Assembly: GCA_965153455.1 (NCBI GenBank)
Contig: OZ234494.1
Span: 24,614,001-24,678,000 of the forward strand
From: Sphagnum compactum
Taxonomy: Eukaryota; Bryophyta; Sphagnopsida; Sphagnales
Length of the DNA stretch: 64,000 nucleotides
Reading direction: 5' to 3'
In this document: in pieces, positions 24,292 to 35,005 of the stretch
Numbering within the stretch: position 1 is the stretch's first letter
How the letters are laid out: every line of letters begins with the position of its first letter
Made by a program: the position numbers and the translations under genes
Notes under the pieces: model-generated
Told to the model about the DNA's origin: nothing
Database searches by the model: none
What the model saw: the letters and a program-made list of their open reading frames with translations, nothing else

Positions 24292-24415
24292 CTGAAACTG
24301 GGGATCCGTGCCAGCTTACCTAATTGGGGAATTTGAAAAATGAAAGGCGGCTGCGGCTTTTGTCTGTTCGCCCATCCCATAGGTCGTTGGATTAGCTCGG
24401 TGGCAAAGAATATAT
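24292..24415 (+). promoter_or_regulatory. OMT proximal promoter segment (duplicated)
   Basis: Proximal copy of the segment also present at 23630-23785, sharing CTGGGGATCC(G)TGCCA and CCCATAGGTCGT(T)GGATTAGCTC. It lies directly upstream of the TATA box at 24418. The conservation of both boxes against a diverged background suggests they carried promoter function when duplicated. Confidence 0.6.
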
Positions 24416-24417
24416 GG

Positions 24418-24425
24418 TATAAAAG
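24418..24425 (+). promoter_or_regulatory. TATA box of OMT gene
   Basis: TATAAAAG, embedded in ATATATGGTATAAAAGG. Transcription would start near 24450, leaving a leader of about 110 nt to the ATG at 24564 and only about 12 nt to the in-frame ATG at 24462. Confidence 0.65.
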
Positions 24426-24563
24426 GATGGTGTTTTTGCTCAATAACAATTCACCCAAGAGTTGTTGATGTTTCTTGCCTCTTCTTGCCTGCAAGGTCTG
24501 TTGGTTTTGCTTTGGCTTTTCTTCCACTTCTTGCACGGATTAGCGTATCCCCTCGTTCTAAGC

Positions 24564-26393
24564 ATGGCACCAAATAGTTACAGTGATGCACAGGCCTATC
24601 GGACAACAGTAGACTTGCACCAAGAAAGTTCCAGTATCCACCAGTTCGATGCTGTAAGGCATGCTGCCATGGCACTCACCACCCATTGTACCGTGCCTGG
24701 TGCTATGAAAGCGGCTATTGAATTGGGTGTGTTCGAGATCCTTGCAAAAGCAGGAGCAGCTGGTCAGAAGAGTTTGACGGCCAAGGAGATTGCTGAGCAG
24801 CTAGTTCGACCGGCTGGAAACGTAACTGTGGTTAACCATGGGTATCTACAGCGCGTCTTGCGTCTGCTGGCCAGTGTGAATGTTGTGAGTGAACATGTTG
24901 TGGTAGTCACTGCAACGGAGCCCGGGAATTTGACAAGCTACAAGACACATCATCGGCACTCCTACGAGATTACGCCGGTAGGTAAGTATTTCGTGCGGGG
25001 TGAGGATGGTATCTCGTTGGCAGCGTTCATCTTGATGACCGAGGATTGGGTTTTCAAGAAACCGTGGGAGCATCTATCTGCGGCGATTCTCGATGATAGT
25101 GTGGACCCTTTTGTACGAGCACATGGGAAGAGCGAATTCCAACTTAACAACGAGGACCCACGCGTTGACAAATTGTTCAACGCTGCCATGTCCAGCCATT
25201 CGCGTATCTACACGGAAGCTGTGCTTGGAGCTTACCATGGCTTCCAGGATGTGAATTGCTTGGTGGATGTTGGAGGAGGCACGGGATCCTCACTTGCCCT
25301 CATCACTGCCAAGTACCCCCACATCCGGGGAATCAATTTTGACCTTCCTCATGTCATTGCAACCTCACCTGCCTATCCAAGTACATTGCTTCTACCAACT
25401 TTCTTACCTTAACAGGATTCAAGCTTGAGCTACGTTCATAATTACTACCCAAATGTTAAGGATCTCTTGCCATTAGGTTGCTGTGATCACAATTACACAT
25501 AATGTGTTGTGATCACAAGAGCAAATTGGGAAAGCCATGGACATAAAGCCTTGTTTCTTGTTGCAGTGACAATCACTTTCCATTGGAAAGTTGCAAGTGT
25601 GGTGAAAATATGTAATTTAGTCATGTTAAGAACTATGGAAACACATGTTCTCATGAAAAAATGACAAATGTCATTTCATAATGGATCATAGCTCCTACAA
25701 TTGGTCGATGCTCATTGGTCAATAGAGTTGTGAGGTGATCATGAGCACAATTAGTTGAAAAAAGATAATAGAAAGTTGATGTGATCATATAACAATAACT
25801 TCATGGAAAGATGTCCTAATTGGGCGTGCATGATAGGAGTGGAGTTCGTCGGAGGAAACATGTTTGAAAGCGTACCATCTGGTGATGCCATCTTCATGAA
25901 GGTCATTATTACCTTTCTAGCCATATATCTTCCACCAAAAATACAAAAAATTGACTTGCAGCTTCATTGTTACAACATTTGTATTCCTCTTAATCCATAT
26001 GACAATAGTTCAGCTCGTGTTGTAGGCTTGTGAAAGTCATGTCATTGATGAAAATTTGTTTTGCAGTGTGTTTTGCACGATTGGAATGATGAAAAATGTG
26101 TGACGATCTTGAGGAATTGCTTCAACGCATTGCCAACAAGTGGAGGGAAGGTGATTATAGTGGAATCAGTGCTTCCAAATTTGATAAATCTCCAATCTGA
26201 ATATGATGGTCCAAGGTCACTATTGGGACTACATCAGGATCTAGCAATGTTGGCATGCAATTCGGGAGGTGCCAAGGAACGCACATTGCATGAATTTCAA
26301 GAACTTGCTGACATTGTTGGCTTCAAAAGCTTAACTTTGGTTGTCACCATTGACTTCCTAGCAGTGTTAGAATTCACCAAGGCAACAATATGA
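24564..26393 (+). CDS. Plant O-methyltransferase (COMT-like)
   Basis: It transfers a methyl group from S-adenosylmethionine to a hydroxyl of a small phenolic or similar substrate, probably in the cytosol. Exons are 24564-25380, 25837-25901 and 26067-26393 with GT-AG introns, giving 402 aa, slightly longer than the usual 360-380. The N-terminal dimerisation domain is followed by the SAM motif LVDVGGGTGSS (about residues 233-243), motif B VEFVGGNMFESVPSGDAIF and the catalytic-His segment LHDWND (His near 298), then GGKVIIVESVLP. ATG 24564 (AGCATGGC) is preferred because the family-like N-terminus starts there. An in-frame ATG at 24462 would add 34 hydrophobic residues resembling a signal anchor, and lies only about 12 nt after the predicted transcription start. 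Substrate cannot be told from sequence. Codon frame is intact throughout. Confidence 0.88.
25460..25530. repeat. GTGATCACAA hairpin, intron copy
   Basis: TTGCCATTAGGTTGCTGTGATCACAATT...TGTTGTGATCACAA in OMT intron 1. It resembles the hairpin at 26793-26840 just downstream of the gene, including the shared CCATTAGG before the first arm. Confidence 0.55.
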
Positions 26394-26803
26394 TTTTACA
26401 ATATTTTGGAAGTCATCCATGTAGCTACTTTTTTCTACACTAGACTTTAACAACACACAATTTCAATTTTGGAAACTTAACAACAATCATTCCATACTTG
26501 CACACTAAAATTCATGTTGTTACAATTTCCAAGGTAAATAAAAACAATATGTGTTCATCAAAAGTTAAATGCATCCCAAGAATCTTGATTCACATTATTG
26601 GATTTTTGCAATTATGAAAAAAAACCATCTAATCAATTCATCAACATTTTGAATTTTAAATTATTCTTGTGACTTTGGAATACAACTGAGGTCATCACCA
26701 CATCATCATCACCATCGTTGTTCAATGTTGTCCAACATATAATGACTTTTGCAAACACCCGTTTCCCATTGTAGTCCCGTGAAAGACAACATCTTTCCAT
26801 TAG

Positions 26804-26838
26804 GCTATTGTGATCACAAACTTGGTGATCACAATAGC
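26804..26838. repeat. 14-bp perfect hairpin
   Basis: GCTATTGTGATCAC at 26804-26817 and GTGATCACAATAGC at 26825-26838 are perfect inverted repeats with a 7-base loop. A related hairpin is in OMT intron 1, suggesting a small foldback element present in two copies. Confidence 0.75.
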
Positions 26839-27798
26839 TTTCTTTAATTTTTTTTTATAACTACATGTGTTCACAATCACTTCACAACTTTATTGGTCAA
26901 GCATTGACCAAATGCAAGAAATTTTGCAACTTTACTTATCAAATTTCATCCAAAAACTTTAAATTAAATTCGAAATGGTCCGAGATTTAATTGATGTATG
27001 TCAATATCATACATTAAAAAAATTCTCCCAAGAATTCCCTTCACAACTTTAGTTTTGAAATATATGTGCAATTTTTTCAAATTTTGTGATAGATATATTT
27101 TGTCACAAATATATTCCATACACTCAAGTTTTGCATTGTTTGTGAATTTCTAAAAATAATTGATTAGATTAAGTTTAAAGTTAATTGAATATACTTAAAA
27201 CAAGCAAAAATAATCCAAGATGTGATGTTCATACATTACCAAAAAAATAAAGTGCATAAAGATTATACTTGTGACTATAATTTTTGGGTGACTTAGTGTC
27301 TTTTCACCCTATAATGAAAATGGAATCAAACCTGATCATAAATTGGACCAATTTTGAATTCTTTGTGAAAATATTTGAAACTAAAGGTTTTAAAAAGCCA
27401 AAGCACTAGTCCCAAGATTGAATAAAAGGTTCTATAAAATAAAAATAAAAATTAGAACTAGGAGTAAAGGTTATTTTTGAAATCAAGAACCAAACAACAA
27501 TGGTTTTTATCATGGTACCATGATAGGTGCTTATTTCACCTAAGGCCATAAGTACCACATCTAACAATGGAATATTGGGGGAAATGATTAGAAACTTAAG
27601 GAAATAGAATTAAAATTGATACTTCCATAAATGTTGTATGTGGGTGTTTATACAGTTAAGGATACCTCTAATGTCTTCCATGTGAAAATTATGGCCATTG
27701 TCATATAGGTATATGGAATGTTCTTTGCACTTCTCAGCTTTGCAACTCCTCGTGCAATACCAGCTTTATCATTTCTCTTATTGGCTCATATTTACATG

Positions 27799-28028
27799 TA
27801 GGAGAAGGGCCTGAGTACAGGCCCTTTTTTCCTAAGTAAAGCAAAGCTGGGATTTTTTCACTTTTTAGAAATAGTGACAGGTTGCCTGGTACCTTCTGCT
27901 AGTCAGAAAATCCCAGTACAGCCTGGCTGATACCTTCCACCGCAGAAGATCCCGCTTGCTGAAAACAGTTTTCTTCAGGCAGGTAAGGGAGCTGAAAATA
28001 CAAAGGAAAAATCCAGGCAGTGCTTTAA
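27799..28028 (+). mobile_element. Dispersed SINE/TRIM-like repeat, copy 1
   Basis: About 230 bp, closely matching the reverse complement of 48657-48869. It starts with GGGCCTGAGTACAGGCCC, a 7-bp perfect stem, followed by T6. The second half stays open in one frame in both copies (reading [16 protein letters not shown] and on through a basic peptide), with only a few differences. An extra block of about 17 bp is present here relative to copy 2. No target duplication or TIR was established, so the class is unknown. Confidence 0.7.
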
Positions 28029-28506
28029 GTGGTGAAAATATGTGGATTACATCTTCCTTTCATTTGCACCATTGTTTTGGAGTTTCATAAGATTATGGTT
28101 ATGAATCGGTTGGAATCAACCACCTTCTAATTCCTTTTAACTGTCATGTTGCCTAACCCTTTTTCTAGCTCTACTAATTCAGAGTTACATCATCTTTCAA
28201 TCTGCTCCTCTTTTGCTTAATGAAGAAGAAGCCTCATAATTAGATCTCTGAAACTTCCAAATTAGCATTACTGCCATTTACTTGCACACATGAAAACAGA
28301 GATCTGTTTGGTCTAATTTCGTCATTTTGAAAAGCAAACAACAAGCAATGTTCGTAGTTGAGAGAGAAGTTTTGAAGAAATAATCCTGTTTGAGGAAGAG
28401 TGCCAAGCTACTTAGAATTATTCTGTTTAATTTCCCACTTCAATCTTTTGGTGTCCCATCCAACAATCCAAAAACAGTAAAGGAATTTGAGAAAGTGCAA
28501 ACAAAT

Positions 28507-29875
28507 ATGAGTGAACATGGTGCAGCAAAAGGTGTAGCAGGGAGCAGACTAGGCAACACACCTTTGCCTCATGAGAACCAGCCGGGCACCTCGCCAGTTT
28601 CTCCAACCTCAGGGGAGTGGAAATCGCACATCCTGGGTGGTTGCACCCTGCAGGACTACAGCAGCTGTCGGATTTCCCCACAACCCAATTAACCAATCTT
28701 TAATTATGTGATTATATTCCTCCTGCAAGAACATTAAACTAAACAACAAATGAAGATCTTTTTACTTAATTACATGCAAGATTGAGATTTTTTGCTTCAC
28801 AATTTGACCACGACAATGAGCATATCCTGGATTTGTAATTTTAGCAATGGAATCTAAATGACCATTTTTACAAAAGAAACTGCATATGATTAGTTCTTCA
28901 GAATCTTAACATTAGTAAAACTTGCTACCAAAGTGTTGCAGCTGATACTCATTGGGAGGGCTAGCCTTTGCTGGTGCAGCAGGTTGCTGGACATTATGGT
29001 GTCCTCATGCAACATTTGGGACAATTGCAAATGCCCTTGACAACACCCCAGGTAGAGAGTACTCTCAATTGTGAAATCTGACAACTCCACATACAGTTCC
29101 TGACACAACTTCAACATCATTTGCATTGGATATTGCATTCTTTGCAAAAAAAAAAAACCCCAAAGAGAAGTTGAAGAAGATTAGAGCTGTAGCCAGTTCT
29201 GCACATTTTTGGAGAGGAACCAAAATAGACTCTTCATGGCAACCATATCATTTTTCCCAAAGAGCTTCACTCACATCTACTACTATCACAAAGCATGGGT
29301 AATCACCTTCTATGTCTGGAAATGTTGAATTCACACACACCACCCCTGCAAGTATCAGAAATCAGAAAACTGACACAACTGGGTTTGCTGATTAATTAAC
29401 AGGAAGCATGGACAAGAGTGAAGAGTATGCGTGGAGACAAATGTGGTGTGGAAGTGCATGGTTTTCACATCCGTATAGAACCAAATTGAGGGCAAAATAT
29501 CAGTTACCAGAGAAACCATGCTCTGACTTCCATGCTCACTGTTTGTTATCACCATGTGCACTTTGCCAGGAATACCGTGAGCTTGAACTGCGTGGTGTAG
29601 ACATGGGTGAGTTCATAATCCCTCATTACACCATATTACACTCCCAAGGAATATACATTTTCTCCTGCTTTCTTTCAGGTCCCTCTCATAGAAAGATTCT
29701 AGTTCCAGGACAGGCAAAAATCAACACCGTCAACTTGGGTTCCAGAGTTTTGTTGTTGCAACTTACCAATGTCCCGGGGGTAAGGGATATTGCCTGCAGC
29801 ATGCACACAAATGAATGCACCTATGCCACCAGCAATGAAGAAATGAAGTTTAAGACACCAGTTGTTGGTCAATAA
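28507..29875 (+). CDS. PLAC8 / cell-number-regulator-like protein
   Basis: A Cys-rich PLAC8-domain membrane-associated protein of the FW2.2/CNR/PCR family, members of which influence cell number or divalent metal transport. Exons are 28507-28666, 28983-29051, 29403-29606 and probably 29679-29875, about 209 aa. Exon 1 carries the typical N-terminal [11 protein letters not shown], exons 1-2 join to give [18 protein letters not shown], the family's CCxxxxCPCxTFGxIA core, and exon 3 gives [19 protein letters not shown] and [14 protein letters not shown]. The usual CPC is CPH here. The first donor (CT|GTCGG) is weak. The last exon does not resemble family C-termini; the 72-nt intron before it is a multiple of three, so retention would stay open. 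An in-frame ATG at 28390 could extend the N-terminus. The gene converges on the alpha-galactosidase gene. Confidence 0.75.
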
Positions 29876-30753
29876 TATTGCTCAAGCACTAGAGAATGCA
29901 AGAGTTGCAGAAGATGGATCCATCGTGTGGACTGATGATGCATCCACTTCGAGCTCTAAATGACTCTCTGATACCTGTTATGTCAGTCACTGAAAAGATT
30001 GCAAAGCACAATGAGCACCCAACATTGAAAGCTCGTGATGGAATGTAATTTGCCAATGTTGCTATACGAAGCAGATGACTGCCTGATGAAGAGACAACAA
30101 AACAGCACAAACATGGGAAATAGAATTTTGTAGATATTTTCACAGGTAAATCAGAACAATGTGCATGAGTGAGAATCAAAGAGATGGTCAACAACTGGCT
30201 TCTAGAATATTATTCCTCCTTGATTGTGTGGCAGAGATCATCTGGTGTTGGAGACAGGAATAGAGAAAGAGAGAGTTGGCAAAGTAGAAAAGTATGAGAG
30301 ATTTCTCCAACTTTATGCATTCTCAATGGAATGAACAAAGACATAAGACAATCTGAAGGGGCATAGGTCAATGGCTAACTAGTACTACCTTCTGAAGTAT
30401 CACAACTTTCATGCATGCACCTACTTAGGCAAATGCAAGAAGCTAATCCAAATCCCTAAACAAAACAGCAGACAGCTTCTACAGTTGCAAACACACCTGC
30501 AAATTAAATGACCACTCCCCAATTCACTTTCCAGTGGAATCCAAGAAACTTTGCTTGGTAGCTATCTGATATTGCATATCAAGGTCTCCACCACCCACAT
30601 GGAGATTTTGCCTCCAAGAATGCACACAAACATCAATCCTCCAAACTGCTGCTTTGAATTCGGCATATCTTGGGGCCTAGACTGCTGAAATAAGAGGCTC
30701 ACCATTCCAAGCAGAACACCTTGTATAGCCTGCCTTTCAAGGAATACAAACGA
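29876..30753. other. Spacer between convergent genes
   Basis: No gene supported. It should contain both 3' UTRs of the PLAC8 gene and the alpha-galactosidase gene. No clear terminator signal can be named. Confidence 0.5.
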
Positions 30754-33700
30754 CTATTGGATGCTTTCTACAAGTGCACGGTATTGTGCTAGACAGCTGC
30801 ACTTGATGGAATACAAGACTGCACCATGCATTGGCACTGTAGCATTTACATAGTTTGTCACATTTTCTAGAAATTGGTTTTTCCACACATCAATGCCTTC
30901 ACAGATCAAGCTTGAGGTGCAGATGGCTGGGTTGTCGCCCTCTAGCGCTTGCTTCACTTCAGCCAGGTTGACTGGAATGAGTTTCATACTTGACCCTAGA
31001 TTGAAAACAGCAATAAACCACTCCCCTGGAGCCAAAAAAATTCCCAACATGAGTGATCTCCAATTCCAGCTGTATGCATAAGCAACTCCAGATAAGAAAT
31101 TTTAGTAGATGGGTTTTAGTTTCAGGGTCTAGGTTTGGGTTGATAGTCATTGCAAAATACATCTCTGAATTCTAGCTCCAAGACTGTAGGCTGAATAAGA
31201 TACAGATGCAATCAGTGCTACCTGAGGTGCCAGCAGCAACCCATATCCGCGTGTCCTCTATGTCACGTGAGCTTGTATGAATTAGCTGCACAATATTCAT
31301 CAATTCCCCTCTGCTTGCAGTGAGCCCAACTACAGCAGACATGATCACTACTGCTATATATTGGGTGGACCACCTGGGTCTCATAATATTCTGCTCAAAT
31401 GAGAAATTATACATAAACCTGCATCCTGAGTTTGTTGCATTTCTGGAAGGAAGGGGAAAAAGACATTGTCATGATAACAGGTTAGCACTCAAAAAGGCAA
31501 TAGTAAATATAGAAGCAAACTGAGAACTGATCAGTTCATTATACGATAGCCCATAGTAACTTCAACTCTCTTATATTTTGTTCCCTTACCTCTGCAGTGG
31601 TGAAGCTGAAGGGGGAAGATTAGTACCTGTGTGTTACCAGTGGAGTGGGCATTCATTTGGAGAACAAGTACATTCGTGAGCAGAGCAAAAGTTGTATCAT
31701 CCAAGTAGCGGAGGTCACCTCCAAACATAAGAGGCGACTTTGCAATCGCCCACAATGTCATCTGGAAAGATTGTAAAATTCCATCAATCCTTGACTCAAA
31801 TATTGGAGTTGTGGCCAAGGGAATGAAAGAAATAGTTGGATGCTCAAGTAGTCTACCTCAGTCTGCTGTTCATCTACAGTCAGATCACATGGTCGATCCA
31901 CACTCCTACTGTCATCTGCAGACCCAGGTTTTAATTCAACAGAAAATCCAAGTCAGGATTGTTGTAAACTTTCCAGTGAAATCAGTAGTATCACACTACT
32001 GGAGTGAGCTCAATGAATGTCGAAGTGTTCACATGCATATTGATGGATTCAGTTCCAAACCAGGATTTGTGAGGAAGCCAAATGGCAACATGTCGAGGTC
32101 TGGCCAAGACCGCCCTCCCTGTGCCTGATTCACGCCCACCAAACCAGCGTATGCAAAATCCCTGTCATGAAACAATGATCCAGAAGTCAGAAGTTTCAGA
32201 TTTCAAGGAACCAAATCTGAATTTTCCACTGTAAAAAGTGCACAAACACAAAACTACACTGTGAGAAGTAGGACAAATGCATGCAGACAAACGAAGCTCA
32301 GCATATAATCCTTGGAATTATTGGATTGAATCTATGTCAATCTATGGATCCTTTGATCTGTAGAAACTGAGATGAGAAAGGTTGTAGAGATAGGAACAAG
32401 CCTAGCAATGTCAAAATGCGGTTGTAGAGAGTTCCAGGAATCCCAATTATCACGCGAGACACGGTACATATTAGCTAGATGTGCTACTTGGAGTGCCATG
32501 GCAGGGGTGGCTCCAACTCCAGGAGAAAGTGAATACACAATGGGCCGCCCTGTGTTGGCAATCACCTACCCACAACCATTCAGTAGAATCTCAGCAACCT
32601 GATGCACTTCCCAATACAAGGTTGTATTCTAGACTGTTTTTCTGCTCCATCACTTCTGGGTGTGATCAATAGTTTCTAGAACAAGAACATGGAGAGAGAA
32701 TCACAGCAAGGAAAGCAAAGCACAAGGAAGGGGGCGTTGACTGGAAGCTTTGCACCTCTTGAAGAGATTGACTGCTGCAAATAGAAGCACCTGGAACATG
32801 CTGTTGTTAGCAGCAACACATGGATATTCAACAGTGAAGTAAAAGGTGAAAAGTCAGAGCAGAAACCCAACCTGTGAGACAGCTGTGACTTCATCAAGAA
32901 CAAGATCACTTCCAAAGATACAGTCATGTTTCACTGCTCCCACCCAATCCTGTGTTCTGTCAGACACAGATTGTTCAATCGAGCTTCATCCAGCATAGAT
33001 AAGAAAATTCTAAACTTCCTCTTTACTAAGGACAGGCAGAGACTTAAATTGTTCATGTGCAGGCAGGCAATATGCATGGCATACTTCAAATCCTATTATC
33101 TGAAAGGGCATAGAGGTGGGTTGCATCACCCAAATCTACACCCCAATCAGCATATTGCTGATAAAGTGACTTAATGAATGCTTGTCCTCCTGAGCAGCTG
33201 AGGTTGACACGGGTGAAGGAATTCCACATCCATGCACATTCCTCTCCTAGTAAAGCTATATCTCTTGCAGTCCAACTTCTTCCTGAAGCATCTGGACTTC
33301 CCTGTCACACACACACCCAATGCCTCTTTCCTCTCTATCAGGTCCTCTTCTTCACAGAACTCTAGATTCATTTCAAGACAAAAAGAGATGAAGAATGATG
33401 TCATGCCTTTGCTGTACTTGGCATTCTGGCAATTGAGGCCTGTAAACAATAGATGATTGCTTGTGAAGCTATGCAGAGCCATGATGATGAGCTTGGAATT
33501 CAGGAATGAAGCCAAGTATCATGAGCAGGGAAAGAAAATAGTGATGAGAGAGAAGATGGACCTTGGCATTGAGGATGAGAGTGTTCTTGTCCACGGCCGC
33601 AAGGCTTATTCCACGCATCACATGGATTCCAAACTTGAGTCCCATGTTATGCACCTTATCTGCCACATGCTTGAATCCTTGTCCATTCCTTGAGGAAGGC

Positions 33701-34138
33701 CATCGCTGAGGATCTGGCTGTGGCCTCCCATACTTGTCTACAAAGTCTTTCCCCCTTGTTGTGGATGCAGTGCCATCGTTCTCCCGGTACCACAAGAAAT
33801 CCACCACCACATACTGCAGCAGCTTGCAGCAATGCTGAGATATCAGGCTCAAAAATTCAAGCTCAAAGCTCATCTAATCTGATCTAGCTCCTCCAAACCT
33901 GAGCTCATTTTCCCGCTCAATTACTTGTTTTGCAGATCAGCATATTTTCTGTTTGCAGATTGACACATACCTCATAGCCAAATGGGAGCAGCTTCTCAGC
34001 CACAACTCGTGCATTCTCGAGAAACACCTCCTCTGATATGATCCAAGAGAAAGCATCATATGAGTTCCATCCTCGTGGTGGGGTTGTGGCTACATTAGAG
34101 CTGCAGTGTACAACATGGTTGCCATGCATGCTGCACAT
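30754..34138 (-). CDS. GH27 alpha-galactosidase / beta-L-arabinopyranosidase (APSE-like)
   Basis: A secreted glycosidase resembling plant APSE, which removes alpha-galactose and beta-L-arabinopyranose from wall glycans. Exons found in order: A to 33971 (PPRGWNSYDAFSW), B 33813-33562 (YVVVDFLWYR, MGLKFGIHVMRGIS), C 33301-33130 (CAWMWNSF, QQYADWGVD), D 32933-32872 (VKHDCIFGSD, the nucleophile Asp region), E 32565-32402 (YSLSPG and RVSRDNWDSW, the acid/base region), F 32161-32061 (SWPDLDMLPFG), G 31915-31857, H 31761-31627 (MTLWAIAKSPLMFGGD), I ending 31222 with unresolved start, and J 31025-30754 (EWFIAVFNLG). Catalytic motifs are intact. Intron E-F needs a GC donor (AG|GCTTGT). The signal-peptide exon is not fixed; 34766-34713 (MLLMFHLPTLLSSTVMLL, then GTATGT) is a candidate but its phase does not join exon A directly. 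Start coordinate here is only that of the first open exon. Confidence 0.85.
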
Positions 34139-35005
34139 GCCACCAAAAGGTCAGCAAAAGAGAAACCCCATGCCCCAGCTGACCAAAAGATAAAATGATA
34201 CATCGCAGATACCAGAGCTTGCTGCACATGAAAATCCTAATGGCAGCAACAGCAGGGACTTGCTAAATTCTTCACAATTGTTGCATGAACAGAGAGCCAG
34301 AGAGACAGAGATTTATACATTGTAGTGAACAGCAAGACAGTCACAAGTGACACTACTCTGATCTCCAAGATGATATGCACACATGTGGCATCGCTCCAAC
34401 CCATTCTTCCCTGCCTCTTCACCACTTGCTTGCTCACATATCTCATCAGCTCAAACATAATCTCCACCTCCTGTTGCAGCAGCAGCAGTTCCTTCTTGCG
34501 AACCTCAGCATGGACCTGGAGACAATGGACCCTTCTTCAACATGAGATTGGGGAATTGCTTGAAAATGGAGAATTGGAACTAAAACCGGTGATCAAATGC
34601 AGCACAAAACAGAATGGATACGGGACATCCGAGCATTTTCGTGATGTTGGCGACAGGCACCTGAATCTCATCTGTTGTTCATCGCGCGCATTGTATGATC
34701 ACCTGCACATACCAGGAGCATGACAGTAGAAGAAAGGAGCGTCGGCAGATGAAACATCAGCAGCATGGAATCCCGCATCCATCCGGTGGCAGCGCATACA
34801 ATTGCCCGTTTGCGAAGTTTTCTAGACAGAATGCGAGATACCCATCGAGCACAATCGCAGAAACTGAAGAAATTCTAGAGCAAGATCTGCGAACCCTAAG
34901 CAGCAGCGGTTTCTTTCTGGGGTGGGTGCTGCTGCTGCTGTGGGTGGGAGAAAAAGAGAATTAAACCCCCCAACTCCTCATCTTCTTCTGCAGAATTCAG
35001 TGGTG
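34139..35005. promoter_or_regulatory. Divergent gene-start region
   Basis: This separates the first recognised exon of the alpha-galactosidase gene (-) from the ATG of the SDR gene (+). It probably holds the signal-peptide exon and leader of the former and a shared promoter. No TATA box could be picked with confidence. Confidence 0.45.

Larger units (their letters stand above)
26394..28506. other. Spacer between OMT and PLAC8 gene
   Basis: AT-rich with no gene. It contains the hairpin at 26804-26838 and the repeat at 27799-28028, described separately. Confidence 0.6.

Noticed and set aside
32565-32605. An apparent in-frame TAG before the IANTGRPIVYSLSPG exon of the alpha-galactosidase
   Set aside because: Using the acceptor GGGTAG at 32566-32571 starts the exon after the TAG and gives family-consistent length, so no pseudogene call is needed.
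34922-35005. Upstream ATG for the SDR protein
   Set aside because: The ATG at 35006 begins a better transit-peptide-like N-terminus; the 28 added residues are Gly/Ala/Arg-rich and look like leader sequence. It is kept as an alternative only.
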